Assembly (NCBI GenBank): GCA_036323355.1
Contig: AP028876.1
Coordinates: forward strand, 1,922,001-1,986,000
Direction: 5' to 3'
Length of the DNA stretch: 64,000 bases
Source: Gottschalkiaceae bacterium SANA
Lineage (GTDB): Bacteria > Bacillota > Clostridia > Tissierellales > GPF-1
Below the pieces are notes generated by a model. It saw nothing but the letters and a program-made list of their open reading frames with translations, had not been told where the DNA came from and did not search any database. The stretch's first letter is position 1; every line of letters begins with the position of its first letter. A program made the position numbers and the translations under genes. Below, piece after piece: positions 16,843-26,785 of the stretch.

Positions 16843-18776
16843 TCATTGCTCCCACCAAAAGTCACATTATAATCAATTAGATATTGATCATCATAATAAA
16901 TTTTATAGGTTTGCTGTCCCGTCCCTTTCAGGGCGATCGCTGCATTCCCTTGTTCAGTGCTTAGTACTTCCTCATATACGGTAATCTCTCCGCTTGGGCT
17001 GACCAAGGTAAGCTTGACCTTTACCGTCGGATTAGCTTGCGGCAGACGTAACGTGATCGTCTTTGAAACCTCTTTTGGACCTGCATCAGCACTTTCTTTG
17101 CTTACCTTCACACTGATTGCACTTCCAATAACAACATCCGCCCCTTCTGGATAACTTTGATATAAAATTTCACCAACAGGTTGGTCACTATTCTCGTAAA
17201 TGGTCTGGCCGATTGTGAAACCCAAGTCTTCAAGTTGTTTTGTTGCTTCTTCCAACTGAAGACCAATGATTGACGGCATAGCACGATACTCTTTTTCCAC
17301 ACCAGAACTCACAATATAATTAATTGGAGTCCCTTCAGCTACCTGCTCACCCGCTACAGGCTCCTGACGAATGATAATCCCATCCGGCTCTTCAGAAAAC
17401 TCATACACCAAACTGCCTTTGATCAATCCACTTCCACTTAACAAGACATCTATTGAATATGCGTAATTGTTAACAATATCTGGCACTTCCACCAGTTTTG
17501 CGCCCTTGCTTAAGGTGACCCCAACGGGAGATCGTTTAATCTTTCTACCTGCAGGAATCCCTTGCTCCACAATTACGCCCTTGTCATAAGAATTGCTGTA
17601 AATTTCTTTTTCCACATACAATTCAATACCAATGTCTTCAATTAGTGTTTGCGCTTGAGTCAAGGTCAATCCTTGCATATTCGGCACTTCCACCTCACTA
17701 ATATTGACGATATTATTCATGGACAATTGATAGGCGCCAAACAAGACCAATAAAAAAGCCAGAATTACTGCCGCACCTGAAATTGCCCATTTTTTAAGAC
17801 TTGAAACTTTCTTCTTTTTTGTCTTTTTTTTCGGCTGCTGTCGTTTCTGCTGCATGCTATTTCCATCCTCCGTCATTTTTCTTACCCGTTCTTTGACCCC
17901 CACAACATCCACTTCCGCTGTAGGTGAATCTGAAAATGTTTGTACGGCAATAGCTCCATTTTCAGGATCAATCTTCGCTTTCTTCAAATCAATAATCAAT
18001 TCACGAGCGGATTGATATCGATTTTCTGGCAATTTCTGAGTCAGTTTTCGTATGATACTTTGATAGCCACTGGGCACATCGTCATTTTCATGAAAACTCA
18101 ATTCCTCCTCTAAATGCTTCATCACCACAGAAATCGGAGTTTCACCCTTAAATGGCGCTCGCCCTGTCAACATTTCAAAAAAAACGATTCCTAATGAATA
18201 CAAATCGGATCGCTCATCACTGTAAACACCCTTGGCTTGCTCCGGTGACAAGTAGGCAACTGAACCCAACACCTTATCTGAAACCTGAAGAGTTTCTGAG
18301 GTTGTCGCTCTCGCTATCCCAAAATCCATGACCTTGATATTTCCAAGATGATTCACCATAATATTCTGCGGCTTTAAATCACGATGAATAATATGGCGTT
18401 CATGGGCAAATTCTACCGCGCTAGCAATCTGTGCAAAAAATCGAATTGCCTTTTCAGGACTTAATCGTTTCTGGTCGCGGATCACATCTTGCAGTGTTTT
18501 CCCTTCTATTAATTCCATGACGATATAGTACATGCCCTGATCAGCGCCAACATCAAAAACATTCACAATATTGGGATGGTTCAATCCGGCAGAAGCTTGC
18601 GCTTCAATCTTGAATTTTTGAACAAATTCATCATCTTTCATCAAGTCACTTTTCAAAATTTTCACAGCAACTTGTCGGTTCAGCAAATGACATTTTGCTT
18701 GATAGACTTCCGCCATGCCGCCTGAACCAATACATTCAAGCAGTTCATAACGATTCCCTAATAGTTTCCCCTTCAT
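16839..18776 (-). CDS. prkC: PASTA-domain Ser/Thr protein kinase (PrkC/Stk1/IreK type)
   Basis: A 645-residue membrane kinase that senses muropeptides or lipid II in related bacteria and controls growth and wall homeostasis. The kinase domain spans about 10-270, with the Gly loop IGSGGMAEVY, Lys in VAVKIL, HRDLKPQN at 131-138 and DFG at 151-153. A Lys-rich stretch (315-329) precedes one transmembrane helix (about 331-350). Outside are three PASTA repeats (about 360-570). A further C-terminal beta-rich part of about 75 residues resembles the Ig-like tail found in some clostridial homologues. It overlaps prpC and rsgA by 4 bp each. Confidence 0.96.
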   Translation of the reverse strand: MKGKLLGNRYELLECIGSGGMAEVYQAKCHLLNRQVAVKILKSDLMKDDEFVQKFKIEAQASAGLNHPNIVNVFDVGADQGMYYIVMELIEGKTLQDVIRDQKRLSPEKAIRFFAQIASAVEFAHERHIIHRDLKPQNIMVNHLGNIKVMDFGIARATTSETLQVSDKVLGSVAYLSPEQAKGVYSDERSDLYSLGIVFFEMLTGRAPFKGETPISVVMKHLEEELSFHENDDVPSGYQSIIRKLTQKLPENRYQSARELIIDLKKAKIDPENGAIAVQTFSDSPTAEVDVVGVKERVRKMTEDGNSMQQKRQQPKKKTKKKKVSSLKKWAISGAAVILAFLLVLFGAYQLSMNNIVNISEVEVPNMQGLTLTQAQTLIEDIGIELYVEKEIYSNSYDKGVIVEQGIPAGRKIKRSPVGVTLSKGAKLVEVPDIVNNYAYSIDVLLSGSGLIKGSLVYEFSEEPDGIIIRQEPVAGEQVAEGTPINYIVSSGVEKEYRAMPSIIGLQLEEATKQLEDLGFTIGQTIYENSDQPVGEILYQSYPEGADVVIGSAISVKVSKESADAGPKEVSKTITLRLPQANPTVKVKLTLVSPSGEITVYEEVLSTEQGNAAIALKGTGQQTYKIYYDDQYLIDYNVTFGGSNE

Positions 18777-19501
18777 GCCTTCACCCCTGTTTCCCCAATC
18801 TCAACCAATACCAGAGAGATATTATCTTCTCCCCCCCGTAGCAATGCCTCTTTAAGCAATTCCTTCCCTTTCTTTTCCAAAGAATTCTCGGATATCAGGA
18901 TGGATTCCAAATCCTTAAAGGGCAATTTATTGCTTAATCCATCGGAACAAAGCAAAAACAAATCCTTTATTTGAACAGGAAATTGTATCAAGTCAGCCTC
19001 TGCTTGGGCATGGGTTCCCAAAGCGCGCGTAATGATATTTCTGTTTGGATGAGAAAAAGCTTCTTCCCTGGTAATCTTTCCAGCATCGATCAGCTCTTCT
19101 ACATAGGAATGATCCTTTGTCAGCTGTTCCAGGCTGCTTTCCCGCACGCGATAAATCCGGCTGTCTCCAATATGACCGATCCAACCACTCTTGCAACTCG
19201 ATTCGATATACAAAAGAGAGGTAGTCGTCCCCATCAGCTTTTGCTCTTTGTTCTGTGCAGTTTCAAAAATTGTTCGATTAGCAAGCGTAAATCCCTCTAG
19301 CAAGATGGCACGATCCACCTCTTCACAATTTTTGATGCAGGTGGACAAAGTCTCAACGGCCAATTGACTCGCAATTTCACCCCCAAAATATCCACCCATA
19401 CCGTCCGCAACAATATACAATTGATCGGATTCACTGGCATAAACCGAATCCTCATTGATTTCTCTGATTTTCCCTCGATCAGTACACGAATAGATTTTCA
19501 T
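18773..19501 (-). CDS. prpC: PP2C-type Ser/Thr protein phosphatase (Stp1/PrpC)
   Basis: A 242-residue PPM-family phosphatase that reverses PrkC phosphorylation. Motifs are TDRGKIREINEDS at the N-terminus, VADGMGGYFGGE with metal-binding Asp, GHIGDSRIYR, LTKDHSYVEEL, FLLCSDGLSN and GGEDNISLVL, giving the full set of metal ligands. No membrane segment is present. It overlaps rlmN upstream and prkC downstream by 4 bp, consistent with tight kinase/phosphatase co-expression. Confidence 0.96.
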   Translation of the reverse strand: MKIYSCTDRGKIREINEDSVYASESDQLYIVADGMGGYFGGEIASQLAVETLSTCIKNCEEVDRAILLEGFTLANRTIFETAQNKEQKLMGTTTSLLYIESSCKSGWIGHIGDSRIYRVRESSLEQLTKDHSYVEELIDAGKITREEAFSHPNRNIITRALGTHAQAEADLIQFPVQIKDLFLLCSDGLSNKLPFKDLESILISENSLEKKGKELLKEALLRGGEDNISLVLVEIGETGVKA

Positions 19502-20541
19502 TGATTATCTTCCTCCTGTGCTGCAACGAACCGTTGTTTCAATTGGCCGCAAGCAGCAGAGATGTCAGTCCCAAGTTCTCTTCTTATTGTAACATTCATA
19601 ACCCCTGCATCTTGTAAATGTTTTTGAAACTTTCGTACAAAAACTTGTTTGGGCCGCTTGAAGCTTGGATCCACCGGATTGATGGGGATCAGGTTCAAGT
19701 GATAATTCTGATCGCGAAGGAGATCTTTTAACTGTCTCGCATCTTCAATTCGATCGTTCACACCCTCAATTAACGTATATTCAAAGGTCGTCCGTCGACC
19801 TGTTTTTTTCTGATGATTTTTTGTTGCCTTCATCAACTCCGGCAAATGATACCGCTTAGCGATGGGCATTAATTCCTCTCGTTTCTCCTGAAAAGGCTGA
19901 TGCAATGACACCGACAAGTTTACCGGAATCCCAGACTCCGCCATGGCATAGATATTCGGAACTACACCGGCTGTTGACAAAGTAATATGGCGATAACCCA
20001 TGCCCCGCCCTTCCGGATGATGGATAATTGTAAAAAATGTCTTAACTGCATCCCAATTGTCCAAGGGTTCTCCGGATCCCATCATCACAAGATTCGTTGA
20101 TTTTTCTCCAAGAATTTTTTCGATCATGACAACCTGTCCCAGAATTTCAGATGGAGTCAAATTGCGAATAAACCCTTCTTTACCCGTAGCACAAAATACA
20201 CACCCCATCTTACAACCAACTTGAGTCGATAGACACAGACTGATCCCATGTTGATAAAACATGGCAACCGATTCAACAATATGTCCATCGGATAATTGAA
20301 AGAGGAATTTGCGTGTCGGATCTATAAGCGACTGCATTTCATCCACGCATTTCGGTAAACGCAAGCTTCCCTTGGCATGTAAATCCTCTCGCATTTTTTT
20401 TGAAAAAACAGTAATTTCCTCCATATTTTCAATTGGTTGTTTATGAATCCATTGAAAAAATTGCTTGGCTCGAAATTTTGGATATCCAAATTCTCTTATT
20501 TGATTCTCTAATTCCTCATAGGACAAGTCTCGGTAATTCAT
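19498..20541 (-). CDS. rlmN: Dual-specificity 23S rRNA/tRNA adenine-C2 methyltransferase RlmN
   Basis: A 347-residue radical-SAM enzyme that methylates C2 of A2503 in 23S rRNA and A37 in some tRNAs. The [4Fe-4S] motif C-x3-C-x2-C is CKMGCVFC at residues 110-117. The N-terminal accessory domain (FRAKQFFQWIH) and the sequence MMGSGEPLDN are typical. The C-terminal cysteine needed for the covalent intermediate is in ISAACGQL. It overlaps rsmB and prpC by 4 bp. Confidence 0.97.
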   Translation of the reverse strand: MNYRDLSYEELENQIREFGYPKFRAKQFFQWIHKQPIENMEEITVFSKKMREDLHAKGSLRLPKCVDEMQSLIDPTRKFLFQLSDGHIVESVAMFYQHGISLCLSTQVGCKMGCVFCATGKEGFIRNLTPSEILGQVVMIEKILGEKSTNLVMMGSGEPLDNWDAVKTFFTIIHHPEGRGMGYRHITLSTAGVVPNIYAMAESGIPVNLSVSLHQPFQEKREELMPIAKRYHLPELMKATKNHQKKTGRRTTFEYTLIEGVNDRIEDARQLKDLLRDQNYHLNLIPINPVDPSFKRPKQVFVRKFQKHLQDAGVMNVTIRRELGTDISAACGQLKQRFVAAQEEDNQ

Positions 20542-21845
20542 ATGGGTTCCTTTCTCAAAACAGCAATAAAAAATCCATTTGTGCCATCCAAATGTGGCAT
20601 CAAGGTAATCATACCCGAGTTCTGTTCTAAAGAAATTCTAGAAACGGGAATCGGTTTGCCAATTTCTTGCAAAATCAAGTCGCTTTCCTCAAGTAACCAC
20701 GCCACCTGATTTTCGTTTTCTTTGCGATTCAAGGTACAGGTTGCGTAAACCAAGATTCCCCCGCGTTTCAAATAGCGAACCGCTTGTTTCAGAATACCTC
20801 TTTGGATCTCAATAATTTCATCCAAATCCTCAGGCTTTCGAAGCCTTTTTATTTCAGGCTTTCTCCCGATCAAACCAAGAGCTGAACATGGAGCGTCCAC
20901 CAAACAAACATCAAAATTTTCTATCCAATCTTCCTGCAATTTTCCTGCATCTCGAACGGTAAAAGAACAATTGTTAATACCCAAGCGCTTGGCTTCCTCT
21001 TCCATCCTTTCAATTTTTTTTTCAAAAATATCATTGGATACAATTTCACAATTCGGATATTTTTCAGCCAAATGAAAGCTCTTCCCGCCTGGTGCCGCGC
21101 AGAGATCCAGAATGCAGCCACGGTCGGGCAGATCAATCAAATCACCGACTAACATAGCACTCTCATCTTGAATAGAGAAGCGTCCCTTTCGATAAGCTTC
21201 ACTCTCCGACAGTTCGCTGGCACGTTCAATCCGCATGCCCGAAGAGGAATAGGAAAGAGGCGCAACTTCATACCCCGCTGTAACAAGGTCCTTGTGCAAG
21301 GATGAAATTGAGCCCGCCAGTTGATTGGAGCGGATCGACACACCCCTTTGCTGTCCCATGACTTCCATAAGTGAAAGAGCCGTTTGCTCATCGTATTGCT
21401 TTCTCCATAAATTTGCAATCCACTCAGGGAATCCCCAAAACAACGCTTTCTCCTGAAAATTTGCTTGAGAAAGATCCAATAATTCATCCCGACTTTCAAG
21501 AACCCTTCTTAAAACCGCGTTGATCATTGAGGAAGCACGACTGGTTTTTGCATGTTTTTTTGCCAGAGAAACCGTTTCAAATATAGCGGCATATTCTGGA
21601 ACCCAAGGCATAAAAAGAATTTGATATGCCCCCATCAATAGAAGCACGCGAACAGCCAACCGACTCTTTTTGAAAGGTTGATGCAGGTTCTTTTCTAAAA
21701 CATATTCTAAATATAACCGGCGTTCTGTAATACCCAATACCAGTTCTCGAACCATGCGCTGATCATCAGGAGTCACCTTTCCCGTTAAGCGCGCATTCAA
21801 TTCAATATTTAAATAGCGGTCCTCACGGATCGCAGTTTTCAACAA
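20538..21845 (-). CDS. rsmB: 16S rRNA (cytosine-967-C5)-methyltransferase RsmB
   Basis: A 435-residue protein with an N-terminal NusB-like RNA-binding domain (about 1-135) and a C-terminal Rossmann SAM domain. SAM motif I is ILDLCAAPGGKSFHLAEK, the motif IV cysteine is in VDAPCSALG, and the catalytic Cys is in VYATCTLNRKENENQV. The first codons MLKTAIREDRYLNIEL are slightly shorter than in many homologues, where more residues precede this segment. It lies 8 bp after fmt, as in B. subtilis (yloM). Confidence 0.95.
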   Translation of the reverse strand: MLKTAIREDRYLNIELNARLTGKVTPDDQRMVRELVLGITERRLYLEYVLEKNLHQPFKKSRLAVRVLLLMGAYQILFMPWVPEYAAIFETVSLAKKHAKTSRASSMINAVLRRVLESRDELLDLSQANFQEKALFWGFPEWIANLWRKQYDEQTALSLMEVMGQQRGVSIRSNQLAGSISSLHKDLVTAGYEVAPLSYSSSGMRIERASELSESEAYRKGRFSIQDESAMLVGDLIDLPDRGCILDLCAAPGGKSFHLAEKYPNCEIVSNDIFEKKIERMEEEAKRLGINNCSFTVRDAGKLQEDWIENFDVCLVDAPCSALGLIGRKPEIKRLRKPEDLDEIIEIQRGILKQAVRYLKRGGILVYATCTLNRKENENQVAWLLEESDLILQEIGKPIPVSRISLEQNSGMITLMPHLDGTNGFFIAVLRKEPI

Positions 21846-21853
21846 TTCAAAGG

Positions 21854-22804
21854 CTATGCCTCTTGCGTCTCTTCCTTCGATAGCAAAACAACACCTTTCT
21901 CCAATGTATTTCCCCGCAAGAAATCTTCAACGGTCATTCGGCGCTTACCCGGGGCTTGAATTTCTTGAATCAGCAAAGAACCCTCTCCCGTTTGAATCTG
22001 GATGCCAGCTCTTGAAACAGCCAAGATCTCGCCGGGCATGCCCGCCGTATCTTCCACCTGACAGACCGAAGCAAAAACCTTCAGCTTGGTTGTAGCTGCC
22101 CTTGTCCAAGCTCCCGGGAAGGGATCAAAAGCTCGGATCTGATTATGAATCATTTTCGCAGATTTTTTCCAATCAATCTCCGCTTCCGCTTTCGAAATTT
22201 TTGCAGCATAAGTCGCTTTTTCTTCATCTTGCTTCACCGCTTGTGTTTCTCCGCGCAATAAACCATCCAAGACATCTACAATCATACGCGAGCCCAATTC
22301 AGATAGCTCATCATGCAAACATTCCATCGTCATAGATTCAGAAATTGCAATGGATTCCGATCGATACATATCTCCAGTATCTAGACCTACATCCATTTTC
22401 ATAATGGTAATACCCGTCGCTGAATCTCCAGAAAGAATCGCTCGATGAATCGGTGCGGCACCCCGATACTTAGGCAATAGCGATGCATGGATATTGATAC
22501 AGCCAAAGGTTGGCGCATCCAAAATCTCTTTTGGTAGTATTTGTCCGTATGCGACAATAACCATCACGTCTGCCCCTGCATTCGTCACATGTTCAATGGC
22601 TTCTGGATCACGCAATCGATTGGGCTGATACACAGGAAGTCCTAACTCCACAGCTCTTTTTTTTACCGGTGAAGGGGTCACTTTTTTACCCCGTCCCCGC
22701 GCTCGGTCGGGTTGTGTAACAACCATCACAATTTCATGAAACTGATGGATTGCATTCAATGCCGAAACCGAAAAATCCGGAGTCCCCATAAAGACTACTT
22801 TCAT
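21854..22804 (-). CDS. fmt: Methionyl-tRNA formyltransferase
   Basis: A 316-residue enzyme that formylates initiator Met-tRNA with 10-formyl-THF. Motifs include VVFMGTPDFSVSAL at the start, the catalytic segment INIHASLLPKYRGAAPIHRAILSG (Asn, His) and the Asp in MKMDVGLDTGDM. The C-terminal OB-like tRNA-binding domain is present from about residue 210. It overlaps def by 4 bp, the usual def-fmt pair that adds and later removes the formyl group. Confidence 0.97.
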   Translation of the reverse strand: MKVVFMGTPDFSVSALNAIHQFHEIVMVVTQPDRARGRGKKVTPSPVKKRAVELGLPVYQPNRLRDPEAIEHVTNAGADVMVIVAYGQILPKEILDAPTFGCINIHASLLPKYRGAAPIHRAILSGDSATGITIMKMDVGLDTGDMYRSESIAISESMTMECLHDELSELGSRMIVDVLDGLLRGETQAVKQDEEKATYAAKISKAEAEIDWKKSAKMIHNQIRAFDPFPGAWTRAATTKLKVFASVCQVEDTAGMPGEILAVSRAGIQIQTGEGSLLIQEIQAPGKRRMTVEDFLRGNTLEKGVVLLSKEETQEA

Positions 22805-23265
22805 TCTTGAACCTCCAAAAGTTCTTCTTCAACACGATCAATATAAAGAATCCCGTTTAAATGGTCATTCTCATGGCAAATTGCACGGGCAAAATAGCCT
22901 TCCGCTTCTAGAATCTGTTCATTTCCCTCTAAATCCATATATTTTACTTTTAAATGATCCGGACGTTTCACCTTTCCCGTTTTTCCAGGTACCGACAAAC
23001 AACCTTCGTAGTCAATTTGTTGACCACTCTGGTCGAAAATTTCAGGATTGATCATGACATGCAGGCCATTCTCTTCAATTTCTACTACGAATATTCTTCG
23101 AAGAATGCCAATTTGTGGCGCCGCTAAGCCTACGCCCTGTTCCGCTCTCATGGTTTCAATCATATCCTTTACCAAGGTTCGAATTCGTTCCGTCACGGTG
23201 TCCACTGGACGGCTCACCTTTCTAAGCACTGCATCTCCATCGTATCGCATTTGTCTAATTGCCAT
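22801..23265 (-). CDS. def: Peptide deformylase
   Basis: A 154-residue iron-type metalloprotease that removes the N-formyl group from new proteins. All three family motifs are present: GVGLAAPQIG, EGCLSVPG and the HExxH metal site in CHENDHLNG. It lies between priA (14 bp gap) and fmt (4-bp overlap), the common arrangement priA-def-fmt-rsmB. Confidence 0.97.
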   Translation of the reverse strand: MAIRQMRYDGDAVLRKVSRPVDTVTERIRTLVKDMIETMRAEQGVGLAAPQIGILRRIFVVEIEENGLHVMINPEIFDQSGQQIDYEGCLSVPGKTGKVKRPDHLKVKYMDLEGNEQILEAEGYFARAICHENDHLNGILYIDRVEEELLEVQE

Positions 23266-23279
23266 TTCGACCTTCCTTT

Positions 23280-25583
23280 CTATGCTTCTTCATTCCATAA
23301 AACTGAGATTTGACACCCCTCAGACCGCAATCCGATTAGGGGTGTTTCTATTTTTTGAAAATATTGATCCCTGAATTCTTCAATTCTACCTACAGGGATT
23401 TGAATAATAAATTCTTTGCGAAAATATCCGTCCGCTTTTGATATTCTAGAGGGAATCGGTTCTCCAATTTGAATATTGTCAGCATGTTTCGCACCTACCT
23501 TTAAAAACAATTGTCTCGCACTTTGAATCCCTTGTTCCAATCGATCTTCCCTCCGCGAGGAACCGAATACCGTCAACAAATGACCAAATGGCGGAAATTT
23601 CAAAATTTGTCTGATGCCTTGTTCATTCTGATAAAACCAATCTGACGAGTGGTTTGCCACCGCCTCAATCGCATAATGGTGAGGAGAATAGGTCTGCAGC
23701 ACCACGTGACCGGCCTGTTGACCCCGGCCCGCTCGACCAGATACCTGATCCAACAATTGATAGGTTTGCTCCGCCGCGTCATAGTTACTGCCATACAAGG
23801 ATAAATCTGCCGCCAAAACACCAATCAATGTAACCTGCGGGAAATCCCATCCCTTGGCAATCATCTGGGTGCCAATCACGATATCACAATTGCCAGATTT
23901 AATCGTTTCATACATGTCCTGAAAACTTTCCTTAGAGCGGGTTGTGTCATAGTCCATTCGTACAATTTTCGATTGGGGAAATGTCTTTTGAACAATTCGC
24001 TCCAATTTTTGCGTTCCCGCTGAAAAGGGCTTTAACCATGTACTTCCACAGTCTGGACAGGTACGTACTTTTGGAAATCTTCGTCCGCACAAATGACACC
24101 GCAGTGATCCATCCTCATGATGATAGGTCAACGACACATCACAATGACTGCATTTTAATGCTTCGCCACAGGCTCTGCAAGAGATAAACCCTGAAAATCC
24201 CCTTCGGTTCAAGAACAAGATCACCTGTTCCTTTCGTGCAAGGGTTTCTTTCATTTCCGCATACAGACGACGACTGATCATACTTCGATTTCCCTGTTTC
24301 AATTCTTCGCGAAGATCAATAACTTCAACGCTTGGTAAAACCGCATCCTTTGCTCGCTCCCTTAAGGGGGTGTAATGATAGATCGCTGACTGTGCTGCCT
24401 GATATTGCTCAAAAGTCGGTGTTGCTGAACCCAAAATCACGGGAGCACCCAATTTCATTCCAAGCTTGACAGCTACTTGGTCAGCCCGAAATCGCGGCGC
24501 TGACTGTGAATGATAAGACCGGTCATGACACTCGTCAACAATAATTAACCCTAAATTCTGCATGGGCGAAAACAAGGCCGAACGTGTTCCCAAGACTAAT
24601 GAAACCTGACCTTTTGAAATTCGTTCCCAAGCAAGCTTTCTTTCCTTTACAGAGAGACGGCTATGCAAGACTGCGACAGAAACTTGAAATCTCTGTTGAA
24701 TTCTATCGATCATTTGTGGCGTTAGAGCGATCTCCGGGATCAGATAGCAAATGGTTTTTCCTTTTGCTAAAACCTGATCAATCAAATGAAAATAAATTTC
24801 AGTTTTACCGCTTCCTGTCACCCCGTGAAGGAGAATCGGTTTTTCACTTCCAAATTCCTGAATTTCTTCAAAAACAGCCTCTTGTGCATGAGTGAGCGCA
24901 AGAATTCGAATTGAAAAATCCGATGTTTGTTGGCTCTTCATGCAACGAAATTCGATCATTTCTTTTTCTCGCATCGCTTTTAACACGCTTGTGTTATCTA
25001 ATTTCAGAAACTTCATCAAAACTGAAACGCCAATCCAATCCCCCTGCTCCATCAAATACTGAAAAACTTGATTTTGCTTTTTGGCTTGACGGGATGGTGC
25101 AAGCAAGGGTTGTATTAATCTGATCTCCTGATCCCGAATCGAAAACTGTTTCTTTTTCACTTTCTCTTGAATGCGAAAAAGAAATTTTTCGGATTCAATC
25201 AATTGTTTAAATGGTTCATTCTCCTTAAATATATCGCCAGAGTGACAATGAATCAAGTCATAAGACGCAAAGGCATATTCCGGAAAAAAAAGCCTTGCCG
25301 CCTCATAAAAAGGTGAAAAATACTCTTTCCGAATCCATAGCAAAAGGGACAATCGTTCGCTCGATAAGGTCAGGCTCGATGGAAATCGACCAAGAATCGG
25401 TTTTATGGCATATTTGCCTTGATGCACTTCTTTTGTTTCAATCACCAATCCCTTTTTTAACCGATTGCCCTTCCCAAAAGGGAGTGCAACCAATTCTCCA
25501 GGGAAAAGTTTCTCCCCTGCCGGTACGGAATAGGTGAAAGCCTGATGCATCCCCAATTGAAAAACCAGCACCTCGGCAAACAC
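23280..25583 (-). CDS. priA: Primosomal replication restart helicase PriA
   Basis: A 767-residue superfamily 2 helicase that reloads the replisome at stalled forks. The N-terminal 3'-DNA-end binding domain occupies about residues 1-100. Helicase motifs include GVTGSGKTEIY (Walker A), DECHD (DEAH-like box), GSATPTFE and VSGRAGRG. The zinc-binding insertion has eight cysteines in four C-x2-C pairs (CRAC, CSHC, CHLC, CPDC). Length is typical. Its start overlaps the coaBC stop by 1 bp. Confidence 0.97.
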   Translation of the reverse strand: MFAEVLVFQLGMHQAFTYSVPAGEKLFPGELVALPFGKGNRLKKGLVIETKEVHQGKYAIKPILGRFPSSLTLSSERLSLLLWIRKEYFSPFYEAARLFFPEYAFASYDLIHCHSGDIFKENEPFKQLIESEKFLFRIQEKVKKKQFSIRDQEIRLIQPLLAPSRQAKKQNQVFQYLMEQGDWIGVSVLMKFLKLDNTSVLKAMREKEMIEFRCMKSQQTSDFSIRILALTHAQEAVFEEIQEFGSEKPILLHGVTGSGKTEIYFHLIDQVLAKGKTICYLIPEIALTPQMIDRIQQRFQVSVAVLHSRLSVKERKLAWERISKGQVSLVLGTRSALFSPMQNLGLIIVDECHDRSYHSQSAPRFRADQVAVKLGMKLGAPVILGSATPTFEQYQAAQSAIYHYTPLRERAKDAVLPSVEVIDLREELKQGNRSMISRRLYAEMKETLARKEQVILFLNRRGFSGFISCRACGEALKCSHCDVSLTYHHEDGSLRCHLCGRRFPKVRTCPDCGSTWLKPFSAGTQKLERIVQKTFPQSKIVRMDYDTTRSKESFQDMYETIKSGNCDIVIGTQMIAKGWDFPQVTLIGVLAADLSLYGSNYDAAEQTYQLLDQVSGRAGRGQQAGHVVLQTYSPHHYAIEAVANHSSDWFYQNEQGIRQILKFPPFGHLLTVFGSSRREDRLEQGIQSARQLFLKVGAKHADNIQIGEPIPSRISKADGYFRKEFIIQIPVGRIEEFRDQYFQKIETPLIGLRSEGCQISVLWNEEA

Positions 25584-26773
25584 TATTTTGACTCCCGAAT
25601 ACGCAAAAACCGATCGAGGATACGATCAGCGACTGATGCTTTTGTCATTTTAGGCAAGGCTTCTACACCGACCAAATCAACCAAGGAAACCTGATTTTCT
25701 TCGGACCCAAAACCAATATCCTGTCGGGAAATATCATTGGCAACTACCAAATCTAAAGATTTTTCCTTACATTTTTTCTTTGCATTTTCAATCAAATTCT
25801 GGCTCTCGGCAGCAAAACCGATAACAACTTGTTCCATTTGTCTTGGTGTTGTGCGTAAAATATCAACCGTTCTGACAAGGGTAAGTTGAAGATTGCCATC
25901 ACTTTTCTTAATTTTTTCTCTTTCTATCTGTTTAGGTTGATAGTCCAAGGGCGCTGCCGCCATAATCAATCCATTAGAATTTTTAAATGATTCAGCAACA
26001 GCAGTTGCCATATCACCAGTTGTTAGTATAGGGATCCAATTTACAACTCTTTGCAACTTTTCCGGACATGTTTTTGCAATCAGGTCCACTTTCGCTCCTC
26101 GTCGGCTGGCTTGTCTTGCCAACTCAAATCCCATTTTTCCTGTTGATCGATTGGTGATCAAACGGACCGGATCAATTGCGGCCTCTGTTGGTCCCGCCGT
26201 GATCGTCAAAGACAAGCCCGAAAAATCCGCTTTTGACAGACTCTTTTCCATGGCGAATACGATCTCTTCCACATCCAAAAGTTTCCCTTTTCCAACATCG
26301 CCACAAGCAAGTCTGCCTTCTGCTGTTTCCAAGACAAGCACGCCTCGCTTGCGCAAAGTTTCTATATTTTCTTGAACCGCAGGATGTTCAAACATCTTTG
26401 TATTCATTGCTGGCGCAATCATCACAGTTGCTGTCGTTGCTAAAAGTGCCGTACTCAAAAAATCATCAGCAATTCCATGGGCCATTTTTGCAATTATATT
26501 CGCCGTAGCGGGAACAATTGCAAAAAGGTCCGCTTTCTGAGATAAGGATATATGCGCCAATTCCCAACCCTTTGGCGTTTCAAACTGCTTGACGACAACA
26601 GGATTGCCCGATAGGGTTTGAAAGGTTAAGGGATTGATAAAAGAAGTAGCATGTTCAGTCATTACAACGTCGACATTTGCGCCAGCTTTAATCAATCGGC
26701 TGCATAAATCAGCCGCCTTATAGGCCGCAATCCCTCCACTTACCCCAAGAACAATATTCTTTCCCTTCATCAT
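25583..26773 (-). CDS. coaBC: Bifunctional phosphopantothenoylcysteine decarboxylase/phosphopantothenate-cysteine ligase CoaBC
   Basis: A 396-residue two-domain protein for coenzyme A synthesis. The CoaC flavoprotein part (about 1-185) has VLGVSGGIAAYKAADL, the catalytic His region and the PAMNTKMFEHPAVQ motif. The substrate clamp is in RLACGDVGKGKL. The CoaB part has the ITAGPTEAAIDPVRLITNRSTGKMG motif split around its nucleotide site, and FAAESQ and VANDIS downstream. It follows rpoZ by 12 bp. Confidence 0.97.
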   Translation of the reverse strand: MMKGKNIVLGVSGGIAAYKAADLCSRLIKAGANVDVVMTEHATSFINPLTFQTLSGNPVVVKQFETPKGWELAHISLSQKADLFAIVPATANIIAKMAHGIADDFLSTALLATTATVMIAPAMNTKMFEHPAVQENIETLRKRGVLVLETAEGRLACGDVGKGKLLDVEEIVFAMEKSLSKADFSGLSLTITAGPTEAAIDPVRLITNRSTGKMGFELARQASRRGAKVDLIAKTCPEKLQRVVNWIPILTTGDMATAVAESFKNSNGLIMAAAPLDYQPKQIEREKIKKSDGNLQLTLVRTVDILRTTPRQMEQVVIGFAAESQNLIENAKKKCKEKSLDLVVANDISRQDIGFGSEENQVSLVDLVGVEALPKMTKASVADRILDRFLRIRESK

Positions 26774-26785
26774 TGACCTCCGATC

